NCBI RefSeq assembly: GCF_900113045.1
Contig: NZ_FONY01000028.1
Location: 1 to 64,000, forward strand
Direction of reading: 5' to 3'
DNA length: 64,000 nucleotides
Source of the DNA: Thermoflexibacter ruber
Lineage (GTDB): Bacteria; Bacteroidota; Bacteroidia; Cytophagales; Thermoflexibacteraceae
Made by a program: the position numbers and the translations under genes. The notes below the pieces were generated by a model, which searched no databases, had not been told where the DNA came from, and saw only the letters and a list, made by a program, of their open reading frames with translations. Shown here in pieces: positions 1 through 7,285 of the stretch (the first letter of the stretch is position 1; each line of letters opens with the position of its first letter).

Positions 1-93
1 GATTTTCTGCGTTTGCCAATGATTTTTTCCATATATTGCCATCGCAGCGGCGAACCGTTGAGAATCGCTTAGGGGAGTAAATTTTGCTCTCAT
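1..93 (-). pseudogene. Possible 5' fragment of an IS5-like transposase, frameshifted
   Basis: Reading leftwards from an ATG at 93, the first dozen codons give MRAKFTPLSDSQ, which resembles the start of IS5-type transposases of Bacteroidota (usually ...LSDSQW...). The next matching stretch (RWQYMEKIIGKRRK) is in a different frame, so a frameshift after codon 12 would join them. The rest of the gene, if any, is outside the window. The match is short and from memory, so the call is weak. Confidence 0.3.
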
Positions 94-146
94 TTGCTTA
101 CTGTTGTTGAGTGGTGCTTTCAAATGTATGATAATTTTATGTGTAA

Positions 147-237
147 AAAAATCCGTTTTCATCGGTACAATCTGTGTCATCAGTGTTCCCAAATAGAACA
201 CCGATAATACGGATTTGGCTGATAAACACAGATTTTT
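147..237. repeat. Large imperfect inverted repeat (42-bp arms, 7-bp loop)
   Basis: Arm 147-188 and the reverse complement of 196-237 agree at about 31 of 42 positions, around the loop 189-195. Each arm itself consists of two similar ~20-bp units of the form AATCYGTnTnATCRG, so the whole element is four degenerate copies of one unit in palindromic order. It lies between two insertion-sequence remnants and has no coding potential. It looks like a member of a dispersed intergenic repeat family or a MITE-like element. Confidence 0.75.
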
Positions 238-297
238 ATTCAACAAACACTTTTCTCATCAAATTGATAACAGGTAGATAAAATACCATCATACAAT

Positions 298-958
298 TGG
301 AATCATCGCCAAATTGCCCTACATGCTTTGCGCCATCAAGATAAATTACGTCTTTGGCAGCCTGCTTCTCATACTATTATCGCCTTAGAGCAACTTTATG
401 CACTTAGAGATAGATTACTTAAAAGCAAACAAACCTTAGAAGTTCCTCTGCAAGAGCAGAAAAATTTCATGGCTACTACTCACTATGCCCTCATGGAGAA
501 ATATGCCCTACCTGCTATACAAAGCATTGAAAAGCAAGTAGCTGAGGTAGAAGCACAAATCAAGCAAATTATCGAGGAGGATAATGATTTCAAAACCCTT
601 ATCCAATTATTGGATTCTATCCCTGGCATAGGAGAGAATATTGCTACACCAATCATTGTTAAAACGCAAGCTTTTACCCGCTTTACAGACCCTAAAAAGT
701 TTGCCTGTCATGCAGGTACTGCCCCATTTAGTTATACTTCTGGTACAAGTGTCAGGGCTAAAACCAAAGTATCTGTGTATGCTGATAAAGAACTTAAAAA
801 GTTATTGCACTTGGCTGCTATCTGTATTGTTAGAGGTAAAACCCTCTTAGCAAAATACTACCAACGTAAAATAGCTAAAAAAAGACAAAATGCTTGTTAT
901 TAATAATTTACGAAATAAACTTGTCCATATTATTTTTGCTATTGTTAAAAAAACATGA
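298..958 (+). pseudogene. IS110-family transposase remnant
   Basis: The frame from about 298 to 903 carries the C-terminal half of an IS110/IS116/IS902 transposase: a coiled-coil-like middle (about 420-590), the helix-hairpin-helix-like LLDSIPGIGE segment (about 612-640) and the conserved FACHAGTAPF...SGTSVR block (about 700-760). The N-terminal DEDD nuclease domain is missing. The frame stops at 903, but the normal family ending (MLVINNLRNKLVHIIFAIVK) continues in another frame from about 888 to the TGA at 956-958, so the tail is frameshifted. It cannot encode an active transposase. Confidence 0.8.
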
Positions 959-1091
959 ATTTTATCAAGATAATTATACCCCTAAACTTGTTTAAAGCAC
1001 GAAAATTGGGGTTATTTTTATCTCAAAAATCTATTTCCTACCAATATTTCACTCCTATAGAGTTAATTCAAACAACTTCTAAGATATATTG

Positions 1092-1892
1092 TTAAATTGA
1101 TACACCTTCCATACAAGCCCAACAGTATTCCAAAAAGTTTTTCACCACTATTTGACAGTTTTTTTCTGCTTCTATCATGCCCATGTGTCCTACCTCTGCC
1201 ATAATGCTAACCAAACTATTTTTAGGTAAATAACACTGAGCCATGCTCGCTTCCAAAGGAACAGGTACGTCATCTTTGCCAACAATAAATAAAACAGGAA
1301 GATTGATATTTTTCAATATGTCTATGCGGTCTTTTCGGTCGCGCATAGCTTGCAAAGTAGTAATGATATTGGCAGGGGGAATCTGTTTTGCGTTGTTTAT
1401 CAGTATATCTATATTTTTCTTGATATTTTCTTTTTGCTTCTGCACAGGAGAAAAAAGCGAAGGAATCAAAGTTCTAACGAAAGGCTCTACTCCATTTTCT
1501 TTGATGCTTGCGATGGCTTTGTTCCTATTTTCTTTGCGTTCTGGCGTATCCTCAAAGGCAGTAGAGTGGAAAAGTCCTAAGCCAGCTAATTGTTCAGGAT
1601 AGAGTTCTGCCATAGCCAAAGCTACATAGCCCCCTAAAGAATGTCCTATGACTACGCATTTCTCGATTTGTAAGTGCTTGATAGTATCTATCACTGAATC
1701 CGCCATTTGTTCTATACTGATTTCCTGCATGGTAGGACTTTCTCCAAAATTAGGCAAATCCACACAAACAAGTCTGTTAGAGGCACTTAATGGACTAACA
1801 AACTTTACCCATAGGCTTTTATCCTCACAAAAACCGTGAATCAGTACGACAGGATTCCCTTGTCCTTTTTCTAAGTAGCTTAAAATAGGCAT
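1092..1892 (-). CDS. Alpha/beta-fold hydrolase
   Basis: This 266-aa cytoplasmic protein has the full alpha/beta hydrolase layout: the oxyanion strand VLIHGF (residues 16-21), nucleophile elbow GHSLGG (83-88, Ser85), acid region VGKDD (204-208) and catalytic His in EVGHMG (His236). There is no signal peptide. The family covers esterases, C-C hydrolases and related enzymes; the substrate cannot be told from sequence. It is transcribed leftwards and starts 37 bp after the galE stop on the same strand, so the two may share a transcript with galE first. Confidence 0.85.
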   Translation of the reverse strand: MPILSYLEKGQGNPVVLIHGFCEDKSLWVKFVSPLSASNRLVCVDLPNFGESPTMQEISIEQMADSVIDTIKHLQIEKCVVIGHSLGGYVALAMAELYPEQLAGLGLFHSTAFEDTPERKENRNKAIASIKENGVEPFVRTLIPSLFSPVQKQKENIKKNIDILINNAKQIPPANIITTLQAMRDRKDRIDILKNINLPVLFIVGKDDVPVPLEASMAQCYLPKNSLVSIMAEVGHMGMIEAEKNCQIVVKNFLEYCWACMEGVSI

Positions 1893-1929
1893 TTTACAAT
1901 GGTTTTAGAAATAAAAATAGAACTTATGT

Positions 1930-2970
1930 TTATTTTGCCTTCTTTTCCTCTAACAGCAACTGCTGCCATTTCCACGCTGAAGCCATCATGTCCTCAATAT
2001 TCAGTTTGGTTCTCCAGCCTAATTTCTGTTCACTTAAAGTAGTATCCGAATAAATCGCTACCACATCTCCCGGTCTGCGTTCTGCCAACTTATAGTTTAG
2101 CTTTACCCCGCTTACTTTTTCAAATGCTTTAATTGCTTCCAAAACTGTAATCCCGTTTCCTGTACCTAAGTTATATACTTCATAGCTTGCTTCGTTTTTG
2201 CCTTCTATCAGGTAGTTCATGGCTTTGATATGTGCCTTTGCAATATCTGTTACGTGTATGTAATCGCGAATACACGAGCCATCTCTTGTATCGTAATCAT
2301 AACCGTACACGCTCATCTCTGGAATAATACCAATCGCAGTTTGCGTAATTACAGGCACAAGATTCGAAGGGCGGTTGATAGGATTTTCCCCATTTAAGCC
2401 ACTAATGTGCGCCCCCACAGGATTAAAATAACGCAAAGCTACGGCTTTGACTTCGTTATTTTTAACAAAATCCTTAATCATCACTTCACCAATTTGCTTA
2501 GTATAAGCATAAGGAGATTCGGCAATACTCAATGGAGTTTGCTCATTAACAGGAAGTTTGCTTACATTTCCATAAACAGAGCAAGAAGAGGAAAAAATAA
2601 AATTATTTACTTGGTATTTCTCTACCAATTTTAACAGATTGAGCAAGGAGTTCAAGTTGTTGTGATAGTATAACAAAGGTTTAAAAACAGACTCAGGCAC
2701 AGATTTCAATGCCGCAAAGTGAATAATGCCTACTAAATCGGTGTTTTCCTTGAAAATTTCTTCTGTTTTTGCCAAATCGCAAAGGTCTATTGCATAGTTT
2801 TTTACTCTTTTCCCTGTGATTTTCTCTATTCTATCTAAGGTATCCGCAGAGGAATTCATTAAGTTATCTACTGAAATTACCTCAAAATCAGTTTGTTCTA
2901 AAATTTCTATGATTGTATGCGAGCCTATGTAGCCGCAACCTCCCGTAACCAATATTTTGTTTTTGTTCAT
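1930..2970 (-). CDS. galE: UDP-glucose 4-epimerase
   Basis: The protein (346 aa, normal GalE length) interconverts UDP-glucose and UDP-galactose using bound NAD, supplying precursors for surface polysaccharide. An extended short-chain dehydrogenase fold is visible: GGCGYIGSH nucleotide loop (10-18), the FSSSCSVYG segment with the catalytic Ser (126-134), and the YxxxK pair Tyr154/Lys158. The late block RPGDVVAIYSD is typical of GalE. Its start lies 65 bp from the divergent LUD-domain gene, so both promoters must sit in that short gap. Other UDP-sugar epimerases share this fold, but the match to GalE is close. Confidence 0.93.
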   Translation of the reverse strand: MNKNKILVTGGCGYIGSHTIIEILEQTDFEVISVDNLMNSSADTLDRIEKITGKRVKNYAIDLCDLAKTEEIFKENTDLVGIIHFAALKSVPESVFKPLLYYHNNLNSLLNLLKLVEKYQVNNFIFSSSCSVYGNVSKLPVNEQTPLSIAESPYAYTKQIGEVMIKDFVKNNEVKAVALRYFNPVGAHISGLNGENPINRPSNLVPVITQTAIGIIPEMSVYGYDYDTRDGSCIRDYIHVTDIAKAHIKAMNYLIEGKNEASYEVYNLGTGNGITVLEAIKAFEKVSGVKLNYKLAERRPGDVVAIYSDTTLSEQKLGWRTKLNIEDMMASAWKWQQLLLEEKKAK

Positions 2971-2996
2971 GATTCAATTTTTTGTTGCTAAATTTG
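2962..2996 (+). promoter_or_regulatory. Candidate promoter of the LUD gene
   Basis: TAAATTTG at 2989-2996 fits the Bacteroidota -7 box TAnnTTTG exactly, with TTTG at 2962-2965 as a possible -33 box at a slightly long spacing (23 bp). The predicted start of transcription near 3003 leaves a leader of about 33 nt. It overlaps the start codon of the divergent galE. Confidence 0.35.
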
Positions 2997-3035
2997 TATG
3001 CTTGCAAGTTAGTCAAAAATTTTATCGAATAGAAA

Positions 3036-3611
3036 ATGAATAGCCGAGAGAAAATTTTAAGTGCTATCAAAAAAAATAAGCCTGAGCCTACGCCCTTACC
3101 TGAGGTTAAAATCTTTGAGAAAAATGAAATAAATCTCATAGAAGGGTTTAAGACGGTCTTACAAAGTATAGGAGGAGCGGTGGTGGAAACTACCCAAGAT
3201 GCCTTAGCAGAAGAAATTAGCAACCAGTATGCAGATTGTAAAGTAGTATGTTCCCTTGTTTCAGAAGTCAAGGGGAATTTAGATATTTCCCAAGTTGCTG
3301 ACCCACACGAGTTAGCCAATGTGGACTTAGCCATAGTCAAAGGAAAATTTGGGGTAGCAGAAAATGGTGCTATCTGGCTCACTGAAAATGATTTAGGGCA
3401 TAGAGCCATTGCTTTTATTACACAACATTTGGCTATTATTTTGGACAAAAACGAGATAGTAGGGAATATGCACCATGCCTACCAGAGAGTAAGCATAGAC
3501 GGCATAGGATACGGAGTTTTCTTGGCGGGACCCTCTAAGACCGCAGATATTGAACAATCTTTGGTCATTGGGGCGCATGGGGCGAGGAGTTTGACAGTAT
3601 ATTTGGTATAG
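3036..3611 (+). CDS. LUD-domain protein (LutC/YkgG-like)
   Basis: The 191-aa product spans a single LUD domain: an N-terminal helix starting MNSREKILSAIKK, the substrate-site segment GKFGVAENGAIWL (about 108-120), and the C-terminal SLVIGAHGARSLTVYLV block. LutC-like proteins usually act with LutA and LutB in lactate oxidation, but no such partner is nearby, so a lactate role is inference only. The gene is divergent from galE and is followed after 30 bp by lpxK in the same direction. Confidence 0.8.
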   Translation: MNSREKILSAIKKNKPEPTPLPEVKIFEKNEINLIEGFKTVLQSIGGAVVETTQDALAEEISNQYADCKVVCSLVSEVKGNLDISQVADPHELANVDLAIVKGKFGVAENGAIWLTENDLGHRAIAFITQHLAIILDKNEIVGNMHHAYQRVSIDGIGYGVFLAGPSKTADIEQSLVIGAHGARSLTVYLV

Positions 3612-3641
3612 TAGCCTTAAAAACTTTCCAGCGCATTATTT

Positions 3642-4712
3642 ATGAAACTGTTAAAATTTTTGCTTTTCCCCTTTGCCTTTATCTATCAAGTCATTACTCA
3701 GGTTAGAAATTTATTGTATGATTATCAAATATTTAAAACCACAATAACAAAACCTCTTGTTATTAGTATTGGGAACTTGACAGTGGGAGGAACAGGCAAA
3801 ACACCTCACGTAGAATATTTGATAGCGTTACTTTTAGAAAAATTTGGTAATCAAAGCCTTGCTACGCTAAGTCGTGGTTATGGCAGAAAAACCAAAGGAA
3901 TCATTATTGCCAATCAAAAAAAGATAAATCAAGAAATTTCTGCCCAAACTATCGGGGACGAGCCTATGCAGCTATTCAGTAAGTTTGGAAAGGGAATAAC
4001 CGTTTGTGTGGGAGAGGATAGAGTCAAGGCAGTAGAAGCTATGTTAGCCTACAAGCCAACTATACAAGTGGTTATTTTAGACGATGCCTACCAGCACCGA
4101 GCTATCCACAGAAACATAAATATTTTATTAACAGATTATTACCAGCCTTTTTATAGTGATTGCTTGTTGCCTGTGGGAAGGCTAAGGGAAAGCAGGCAAG
4201 GCGCAGAAAGGGCTGACGCAGTAATTGTGAGCAAATGCCCTAATAATTTAACGACAGCTGACAAATCAAATATTGCTTTGCAAATAGAGCGATATACTCG
4301 CCCACAAACCCCTATTTTTTTCTCTACTTTGGTTTACCAATCTCCCATTCCTTTGTTTGAAAATTATGAAATATCAAACCTTAAAGAAGGAAGCAATATT
4401 ATTTTATTAACAGGCATAGCTAAAACTTTTGCTTTACTTAATTATCTTAAAACTAAGTACCAGATTGTCAAACATTTTGAATTTGCAGACCATTTTAGCT
4501 ATCAAGAAACTCACCTCAAAGAAATTATAAGCTACTATCTTGTTGAAAATCAAAAAAATACTTGCTATATACTAACTACGGAAAAAGACAGTGTCAAACT
4601 TTTACCTTTTCAAAAGATTTTACAAGCGTACCCGATTTTTTACTTACCTATCGAAGTACAGTTTTTACAAGAGGAAGAAACTTTTAATAACTTTGTGCTA
4701 TCAAAGTTTTAA
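3642..4712 (+). CDS. lpxK: Tetraacyldisaccharide 4'-kinase
   Basis: LpxK phosphorylates the lipid A disaccharide at the 4' position at the inner face of the cytoplasmic membrane. The 356-aa protein has the N-terminal membrane-associating hydrophobic stretch (6-25), the P-loop NLTVGGTGKT (45-54), the GDEP motif (105-108) and the DDAYQHR block (147-153). The length is normal. The last 24 codons lie in a 79-bp sequence repeated exactly at 5904-5982; the second copy still serves as the 3' end of the convergent hydrolase gene. The gene is therefore intact but at the edge of a duplication. Confidence 0.95.
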   Translation: MKLLKFLLFPFAFIYQVITQVRNLLYDYQIFKTTITKPLVISIGNLTVGGTGKTPHVEYLIALLLEKFGNQSLATLSRGYGRKTKGIIIANQKKINQEISAQTIGDEPMQLFSKFGKGITVCVGEDRVKAVEAMLAYKPTIQVVILDDAYQHRAIHRNINILLTDYYQPFYSDCLLPVGRLRESRQGAERADAVIVSKCPNNLTTADKSNIALQIERYTRPQTPIFFSTLVYQSPIPLFENYEISNLKEGSNIILLTGIAKTFALLNYLKTKYQIVKHFEFADHFSYQETHLKEIISYYLVENQKNTCYILTTEKDSVKLLPFQKILQAYPIFYLPIEVQFLQEEETFNNFVLSKF

Positions 4713-4718
4713 AGACCT
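4640..4718. repeat. 79-bp direct repeat, copy 1 (3' end of lpxK)
   Basis: The 79 bp are identical to 5904-5982. In this copy the sequence encodes the C-terminus and stop of lpxK on the plus strand. The same bases read on the minus strand would encode the C-terminus of the hydrolase gene, which shows that these two genes originally converged with overlapping ends. Confidence 0.95.
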
Positions 4719-4721
4719 TAT

Positions 4722-4804
4722 CTTGCAGAATTTCCCCTGCCCACAGAACAAGCCTATCACATTTGATTTTGCTGTAAGCCAGCCAGCGACTTGCCGTAGC
4801 ACAA
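4722..4804. repeat. 83-bp repeat of the internal hydrolase gene segment
   Basis: These 83 bp match 6151-6233 (inside the hydrolase gene, codons about 119-146) at 81 positions. The copy is in the same orientation as the original but is only a fragment. Compared with the intact locus, the 168 bp that should separate it from the lpxK end have been lost here. Confidence 0.93.
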
Positions 4805-4831
4805 TAATCTTGGGTTTACTTTTTGTTTTTT

Positions 4832-4867
4832 TTTGTTATTATCCGAGATTTTAAATCACTATCTTTG
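4832..4867 (+). promoter_or_regulatory. Candidate promoter of the cargo gene pair
   Basis: TATCTTTG at 4860-4867 matches TAnnTTTG exactly, with TTTG at 4832-4835 upstream (spacing 24 bp, a little long). It lies inside the inserted segment, so the cargo can be expressed independently of lpxK. Confidence 0.4.
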
Positions 4868-4931
4868 TCTTACTACCAAATTACATTCTCAAACGAAACG
4901 GATATAAAAAAGAAATTTACTCAAGTTGGGA

Positions 4932-5057
4932 ATGTCTGATGCAGAAGTAAAAGAAAATGCCTACTTGGAAACATATTCAATCTTATCTTATCTGGAAAGG
5001 GTTACTTTTGATAGAGCGGATAATACAACAAATAAGGCATCAAAACGGCTGTATTAG
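4932..5057 (+). CDS. Doubtful 41-aa ORF
   Basis: An ATG at 4932 opens a 41-codon frame ending in TAG at 5057, just upstream of the 75-aa gene. The product is charged, with no membrane segment and no motif that I recognise. It may be a gene remnant or chance reading frame within the inserted segment. Confidence 0.2.
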   Translation: MSDAEVKENAYLETYSILSYLERVTFDRADNTTNKASKRLY

Positions 5058-5088
5058 AGAATCAAGTCTAACTAAAACAAGATAAAAA

Positions 5089-5316
5089 ATGAAACTTTTA
5101 GATGACATTAAACCCAGACCCAATCATCATATTTACTTACAAACATTACGCAATATGACACCTGCTCAAAGACTACAAAAAGCTTTTGAACTATCAGCTA
5201 TGAGCAAAGAATTATTTTTATTTGGACTTAAAAAACGTTTCCCTCAGTACACTGAAAGTGAAATCAAAGCTCTGTATCTCAAAAGAATTGCTTTATGTTA
5301 CAACCGAAACTACTAA
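5089..5316 (+). CDS. Small conserved protein paired with nucleotidyltransferase
   Basis: The 75-aa protein is basic and mostly helical, with the core MTPAQRLQKAFELSAMSKEL (22-41) and the ending CYNRNY. Small proteins of this kind are, from memory, found directly before minimal nucleotidyltransferases in cyanobacteria, Chloroflexi and Bacteroidota. Its 3' end overlaps the next start by 22 bp, so the two are translationally coupled. An antitoxin or partner role is inference from this layout. The gene lies in the 1.1-kb insert next to lpxK. Confidence 0.75.
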   Translation: MKLLDDIKPRPNHHIYLQTLRNMTPAQRLQKAFELSAMSKELFLFGLKKRFPQYTESEIKALYLKRIALCYNRNY

Positions 5317-5861
5317 AGAAGGTCATAGAGGTTTTAGAGGAATGTCAGATTCCTTATTCTGTTACAGGTTCTATAGCATCAAGTTTGCAAGGTGAGCCAA
5401 GAGCAACTCATGACATTGATTTGATTGTCATGCTTAAAAAAACAGACGTAGAAAACCTGATGGCTCATTTTAAGGAACAGCGATATTATCTCAACGAGCA
5501 GAGCATCAAAGAAGCTATTACTCATCAATCCATGTTCAACCTGATTGATACTGAAGAAGGCGACAAAGTTGATTTCTGGCTCCTAACCAATGAGCCTTTT
5601 GATGTATCGAGATTTAAACGCCGTTACCAAGAAGACTTCTTCGGAATCAAAATGTTTGTAACAAGCCCTGAAGATACTATTTTAGCTAAATTGCGTTGGG
5701 CAAAAATGTCAGGTGGAAGCCAAAAACAAATGATTGATGTATTAAGGATCTATGAATTGCAGTTTGGACAACTCAATATGGAGTACATAGAGTTTTGGGT
5801 AGAAAAACTTGATTTAGAGCCTCTTTGGGCTGAGATTAAAGACAAAGCAAATCCTTTATAG
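5295..5861 (+). CDS. Nucleotidyltransferase-fold protein (AbiEii/DUF6036-like)
   Basis: The 188-aa protein has the minimal nucleotidyltransferase signature: GS at residues 25-26, DxD at Asp40/Asp42 (ATHDIDL) and a third Asp at 93 (DKVDFWLL), so the catalytic set appears complete. The C-terminal part (about 118-188) is helical. Proteins of this type resemble the toxin half of AbiE/MenA-like systems, which transfer nucleotides to tRNA or protein, but many relatives are uncharacterised. It overlaps the 75-aa gene by 22 bp and forms a two-gene cargo bounded by duplicated host sequence. Confidence 0.8.
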   Translation: MLQPKLLKKVIEVLEECQIPYSVTGSIASSLQGEPRATHDIDLIVMLKKTDVENLMAHFKEQRYYLNEQSIKEAITHQSMFNLIDTEEGDKVDFWLLTNEPFDVSRFKRRYQEDFFGIKMFVTSPEDTILAKLRWAKMSGGSQKQMIDVLRIYELQFGQLNMEYIEFWVEKLDLEPLWAEIKDKANPL

Positions 5862-5903
5862 CAGAAATTACCTTTACAGGCATAAGCCAAATGCTTGCCT
5901 TGC

Positions 5904-5982
5904 TTACTTACCTATCGAAGTACAGTTTTTACAAGAGGAAGAAACTTTTAATAACTTTGTGCTATCAAAGTTTTAAAGACCT
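5904..5982. repeat. 79-bp direct repeat, copy 2 (3' end of hydrolase gene)
   Basis: This copy is identical to 4640-4718. Here it provides the last codons and stop (5948) of the minus-strand hydrolase gene, while still containing the orphan plus-strand ending and stop codon (5974-5976) of lpxK with no gene in front of it. Confidence 0.95.
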
Positions 5983-6589
5983 CACTGTCAATTTCATGCT
6001 TGCCTTTGAAGCGAATAATTTGAGGGTTTAGCTTCGCTGAGTTTATTCTTTCAAAAATGGTTTCTTTCATTTCTGGCGTAATCAATTCGTCTTCTGTCCC
6101 AAAAATCAAGGTGAGAGGAGTAGTTTTAAAAACCTCATCTTCGACTACGTCTTGCGGAATTTCCCCTGCCCACAGGACAAGCCTATCACATTTGATTTTG
6201 CTGTAAGCCAGCCAGCGACTTGCCGTAGCACAACCTTGCGAAAATGCCAAAATGTTGATTTTAAGATGTTGCAAATCAATGCTTTGTAATTCTTTTTGAT
6301 AAACCTGAGTCAGATAAGTTACATAATTGGCAATTTCATTGAGGCGGTCTTCTTTGGTCATCCAATTTGCCCCTACCCTGCCTCCAAAACCTTCCAAATA
6401 AAACTTGTTCAGTCCTTGTGGAGCAATCAAATAGTGAGTTTCTCTATCTACAACATCAAATTTCTTGATAAAAAACTCCGCCAGCTGCCCATAGCCATGC
6501 AACAAAAACCAAACTTGCAAGGTCTTGTCTGTGAGTTCGTTGATTGTATGATACTTTGTATTGATAGGTATGGTGATAGATTTTTCCAT
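5948..6589 (-). CDS. Phospholipase/carboxylesterase-type alpha/beta hydrolase
   Basis: The 213-aa protein shows the small esterase layout: FLLHGYGQ oxyanion region (28-35), nucleophile elbow AFSQG (115-119, Ser117), acidic residue in FGTEDELI (about 168-175) and a His in KGKHEID near the end. It resembles YpfH/acyl-protein thioesterase-type carboxylesterases; the substrate is unknown. Its 3' end lies in the 79-bp repeat shared with lpxK, and codons 119-146 are present again as a fragment at 4722-4804. The gene itself is intact. Confidence 0.85.
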   Translation of the reverse strand: MEKSITIPINTKYHTINELTDKTLQVWFLLHGYGQLAEFFIKKFDVVDRETHYLIAPQGLNKFYLEGFGGRVGANWMTKEDRLNEIANYVTYLTQVYQKELQSIDLQHLKINILAFSQGCATASRWLAYSKIKCDRLVLWAGEIPQDVVEDEVFKTTPLTLIFGTEDELITPEMKETIFERINSAKLNPQIIRFKGKHEIDSEVFKTLIAQSY

Positions 6590-6613
6590 GAAAAAAATTA
6601 GAGATAAGGTATT

Positions 6614-7222
6614 TTATTCTATTTCTATTGCCTCAAGAATCTCTGCCAACTCATCAAAATCTTTCAATCCTGCACTAATTTCAGGGCTACCGTTCAGGGC
6701 AATGCCCGCAGGGGAGATGTAATCTAATACCTCGTGTACATTGGCGGCTGTGATACCAAAACCAATGAGCAAAGGGTATTCGGCACTGAGTTGTTTTAGT
6801 AAATCTGCTACTTGTTGGTCTATTTTGAGAAAATAACTCTCTATGAGAAAGTAATTTACACTAAGACGGTAACTTTCTAAGGCTTCTTTGGCAAAAGCAA
6901 GAGTTTCTACATTGTCCACCGCAAAGCGGTACAAAAGCGGTGCCCCGCTCCCTACCCATTCATGAAACAAATGAGGAGAATTTATTTCCAACATATCTAA
7001 GGGATAGTCCGCAAGGGCAATTTCTGGGCTATGCGTAAGTTCGCCTACGATACTTACTCCCGATAGCCAGCCTGCAATTTCTTGGGCTTTCTTAGCTTCT
7101 ACAAAGTTGGGGTGATGCTTGTTCAAATCAAAGCCTATCATCTCTACACCCATGCCTGCACAATAGCGAGCATCGCTAAGGTTAGTTACATGGTTAATCT
7201 TGACGGTGGTTTTTAAAGCCAT
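6614..7222 (-). CDS. TrpF-like TIM-barrel protein lacking catalytic residues
   Basis: The 202-aa protein follows the phosphoribosylanthranilate isomerase (TrpF) pattern: KIxxxTNLSDA at the start (8-18), GFDLNKHHPNFV (30-41) and a C-terminal NGSPEISAGLKD block like the phosphate-binding NSGVE..PGxKD of TrpF. However the catalytic Cys of the KICG motif is replaced (KINH, Asn10), and the GGTG/FDW segment with the catalytic Asp is not recognisable. No other trp gene is nearby. It is probably not a normal isomerase; the function is unknown. It begins 63 bp after the M16 peptidase gene ends. Confidence 0.7.
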   Translation of the reverse strand: MALKTTVKINHVTNLSDARYCAGMGVEMIGFDLNKHHPNFVEAKKAQEIAGWLSGVSIVGELTHSPEIALADYPLDMLEINSPHLFHEWVGSGAPLLYRFAVDNVETLAFAKEALESYRLSVNYFLIESYFLKIDQQVADLLKQLSAEYPLLIGFGITAANVHEVLDYISPAGIALNGSPEISAGLKDFDELAEILEAIEIE

Positions 7223-7285
7223 AGTGTTGAGTTTTTTTTATCTATAAAACCACTGTTAGGGACTACTATTCCTAACAAAAAATAC

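Larger units (their letters stand above)
4805..5903. mobile_element. Inserted cargo segment between duplicated flanks
   Basis: About 1.1 kb lies between the repeated hydrolase fragment (4722-4804) and the second copy of the lpxK end (5904-5982). Nothing resembling it is seen elsewhere in the window. It holds its own candidate promoter (4832-4867), a doubtful 41-codon ORF, the 75-aa gene and the nucleotidyltransferase gene, and a small hairpin (5878-5900) before the right repeat. It has no transposase, so it was probably acquired by recombination; 4805-5088 has no recognisable gene. Confidence 0.7.

Noticed and set aside
2888-3448. 186-codon minus-strand frame over the LUD gene
   Set aside because: It is antisense to a clear LUD-domain gene and to the galE start, and its translation looks like no known family.
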